A stretch of 64,000 nt of DNA from Thioclava marina (GTDB lineage: Bacteria > Pseudomonadota > Alphaproteobacteria > Rhodobacterales > Rhodobacteraceae): positions 434,001 to 498,000 of the forward strand of contig NZ_MPZS01000003.1 of NCBI RefSeq assembly GCF_002020135.1, read 5' to 3'. Positions 63,229 to 64,000 of this stretch are shown here, in pieces. Under the pieces are notes generated by a model. The model was not told the DNA's origin, ran no database searches, and saw only the letters and a program-made list of their open reading frames with translations. The stretch's first letter is position 1. Each line of letters begins with the position of its first letter. The translations under genes and the position numbers were made by a program.

Positions 63229-64000
63229 TTAAGCGCTGTCTTCGGTGTCGAAGACGAAGCAGGTTTCGTCGAGCTCGTGATGGCCATCGAGTTCGATTTC
63301 GAAGTCGAAATCGTCCTCGTCATCCTCGTCGAGGCTGAACTTGGCTTTCACGATGGTGAATTCCTGCGCGTCCTCCTCGTCGAATTCGAAGGCGATGAAG
63401 ACCCCGCCACGGGCTTCTGCGACCTCGCCGGCGCGGCCCGCGAAGAACATGCGCAAATCGCCATAGCCTTCGCCTGCGGGGTCGATCTCCGAGAAGTCGA
63501 TCCGGTCGCCGGGTTCGAAATCGGTGATCCGGTCATGGCCCTGGCCGTTGTTCTGGACCGCGGCGACGGTGTTGAAGACGAAAAGATCCTCTCCCGCGCC
63601 GCCGGTGAAGGCGTTACAGCTGTCGCTCGCCACGATCACGTCGTCACCCGTCCCGGCCATGACGTTCTCGATGTTCGAGATCGTGGCCTGCGCCCCGCCG
63701 ATCGACAGCGTGCCTGCCATAAGATCGACGCGCGCACCTTCAGCGATCCGGCTCAGATCGAGCGTGTCGCAATCGGCGCCGCCATCGTAGCTGTCGCCGT
63801 CGCATTCTTCGGCAGCGGCGAGCACGATCCGGTCCGCACCATCGTCGCCCGAGACGGTGTCCGCCCCTTCGCCGCCGTCAAGCAAGTCATCCCCGTCTCC
63901 GCCGCGAAGCAGATCGGCCCCGGTGCCGCCAAAGAGGCTGTCCGCCCCGGCGCCGCCGTCGAGATAGTCATTGCCCGCCTCGCCATGCAGCGCGTCATCG
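63229..64000 (-). CDS. RTX calcium-binding repeat protein, C-terminal part (N-terminus beyond right edge)
   Basis: At least 256 residues of an exported RTX protein are visible; the frame is open at the window end. Nonapeptide repeats of GGxGxDxLx type occupy about 63830-64000 (GNDYLDGGAGADSLFGGTGADLLRGGDG region), with further degenerate repeats inward. A second block follows (TGGAGEDLFVFNT, then DRITDFEPGDRIDFSEID), the usual end of RTX domains. The tail is very acidic with many Phe (DEDDEDDFDFEIELDG), likely the type I secretion signal. The passenger function is off the window. Confidence 0.88.
   Translation of the reverse strand, partial: DDALHGEAGNDYLDGGAGADSLFGGTGADLLRGGDGDDLLDGGEGADTVSGDDGADRIVLAAAEECDGDSYDGGADCDTLDLSRIAEGARVDLMAGTLSIGGAQATISNIENVMAGTGDDVIVASDSCNAFTGGAGEDLFVFNTVAAVQNNGQGHDRITDFEPGDRIDFSEIDPAGEGYGDLRMFFAGRAGEVAEARGGVFIAFEFDEEDAQEFTIVKAKFSLDEDDEDDFDFEIELDGHHELDETCFVFDTEDSA

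Overview
The window is about 64 kb of GC-rich, tightly packed bacterial chromosome, read here as Rhodobacteraceae (Alphaproteobacteria, Thioclava/Paracoccus/Rhodobacter-like). The support is family resemblance, strong GC bias at third codon positions, and a typical set of rhodobacterial modules: liv and pst ABC operons, an NsrR-type regulator beside ubiTUV, a YeeE/rhodanese pair, and RTX/type I secretion. I see no tRNA, rRNA, CRISPR array, prophage or intact insertion sequence.

Layout. 1-6.9 kb: the 3' end of a probable Na/Pi cotransporter, a glutamate-type dehydrogenase, and a complete branched-chain amino acid/amide ABC operon (livK-G-F-H-M). 7-9.7 kb: a giant DUF2339 membrane protein. 9.8-16.8 kb: an acyl-CoA catabolic island, with tetR/PaaK-like ligase/enoyl-CoA hydratase on the minus strand, a PAS-LuxR regulator, and a divergent thiolase/acyl-CoA ligase/SDR operon. 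16.8-24.3 kb: a phosphate block with a two-CXXCH protein, phoX and a divergent pstSCAB; Pho-box-like sites lie in front of phoX and pstS. 24.4-29.7 kb: arginine decarboxylase, a divergent ThDP enzyme, and a site-2 protease with CBS domains.

30.5-38 kb: a redox gene set (two small PepSY proteins, cytochrome b561-like protein, DUF2271 protein, PepSY/flavodoxin/FNR fusion, ApbE) facing an OmpR/EnvZ-type two-component system. Two promoters in this set carry the same pair of TCAG-N7-TCAG motifs at exactly the same spacing, probably the response regulator's sites. 38.3-42.2 kb: a four-gene ABC importer of unknown substrate. 42.7-44.9 kb: a coiled-coil membrane protein paired with a membrane-anchored ClpP-like protein. 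44.9-47.1 kb: rhodanese, a YeeE/TsuA-like transporter and a coupled 54-residue protein. 47.7-48.9 kb: a flavin reductase-like protein and an isochorismatase-like hydrolase. 49.4-52.1 kb: a P-type cation ATPase.

52.2-57.4 kb: an overlapping operon joining an acetyl-CoA-synthetase-like enzyme, a fused E1 alpha-beta 2-oxoacid dehydrogenase, a lipoyl E2 and a dedicated acyl carrier protein, with no E3. This is one of the two best candidates for an undescribed system; the other is the PepSY/DUF2271/ApbE set. 57.5-60.7 kb: ubiV-ubiU-ubiT (oxygen-independent ubiquinone hydroxylation) divergent from an nsrR-like gene with a TTG start. 60.7-61.9 kb: a gene-poor, decayed-looking zone with a LysR fragment. 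61.9-64 kb: an HlyD-type secretion adaptor and the 3' end of an RTX protein that runs off the window.
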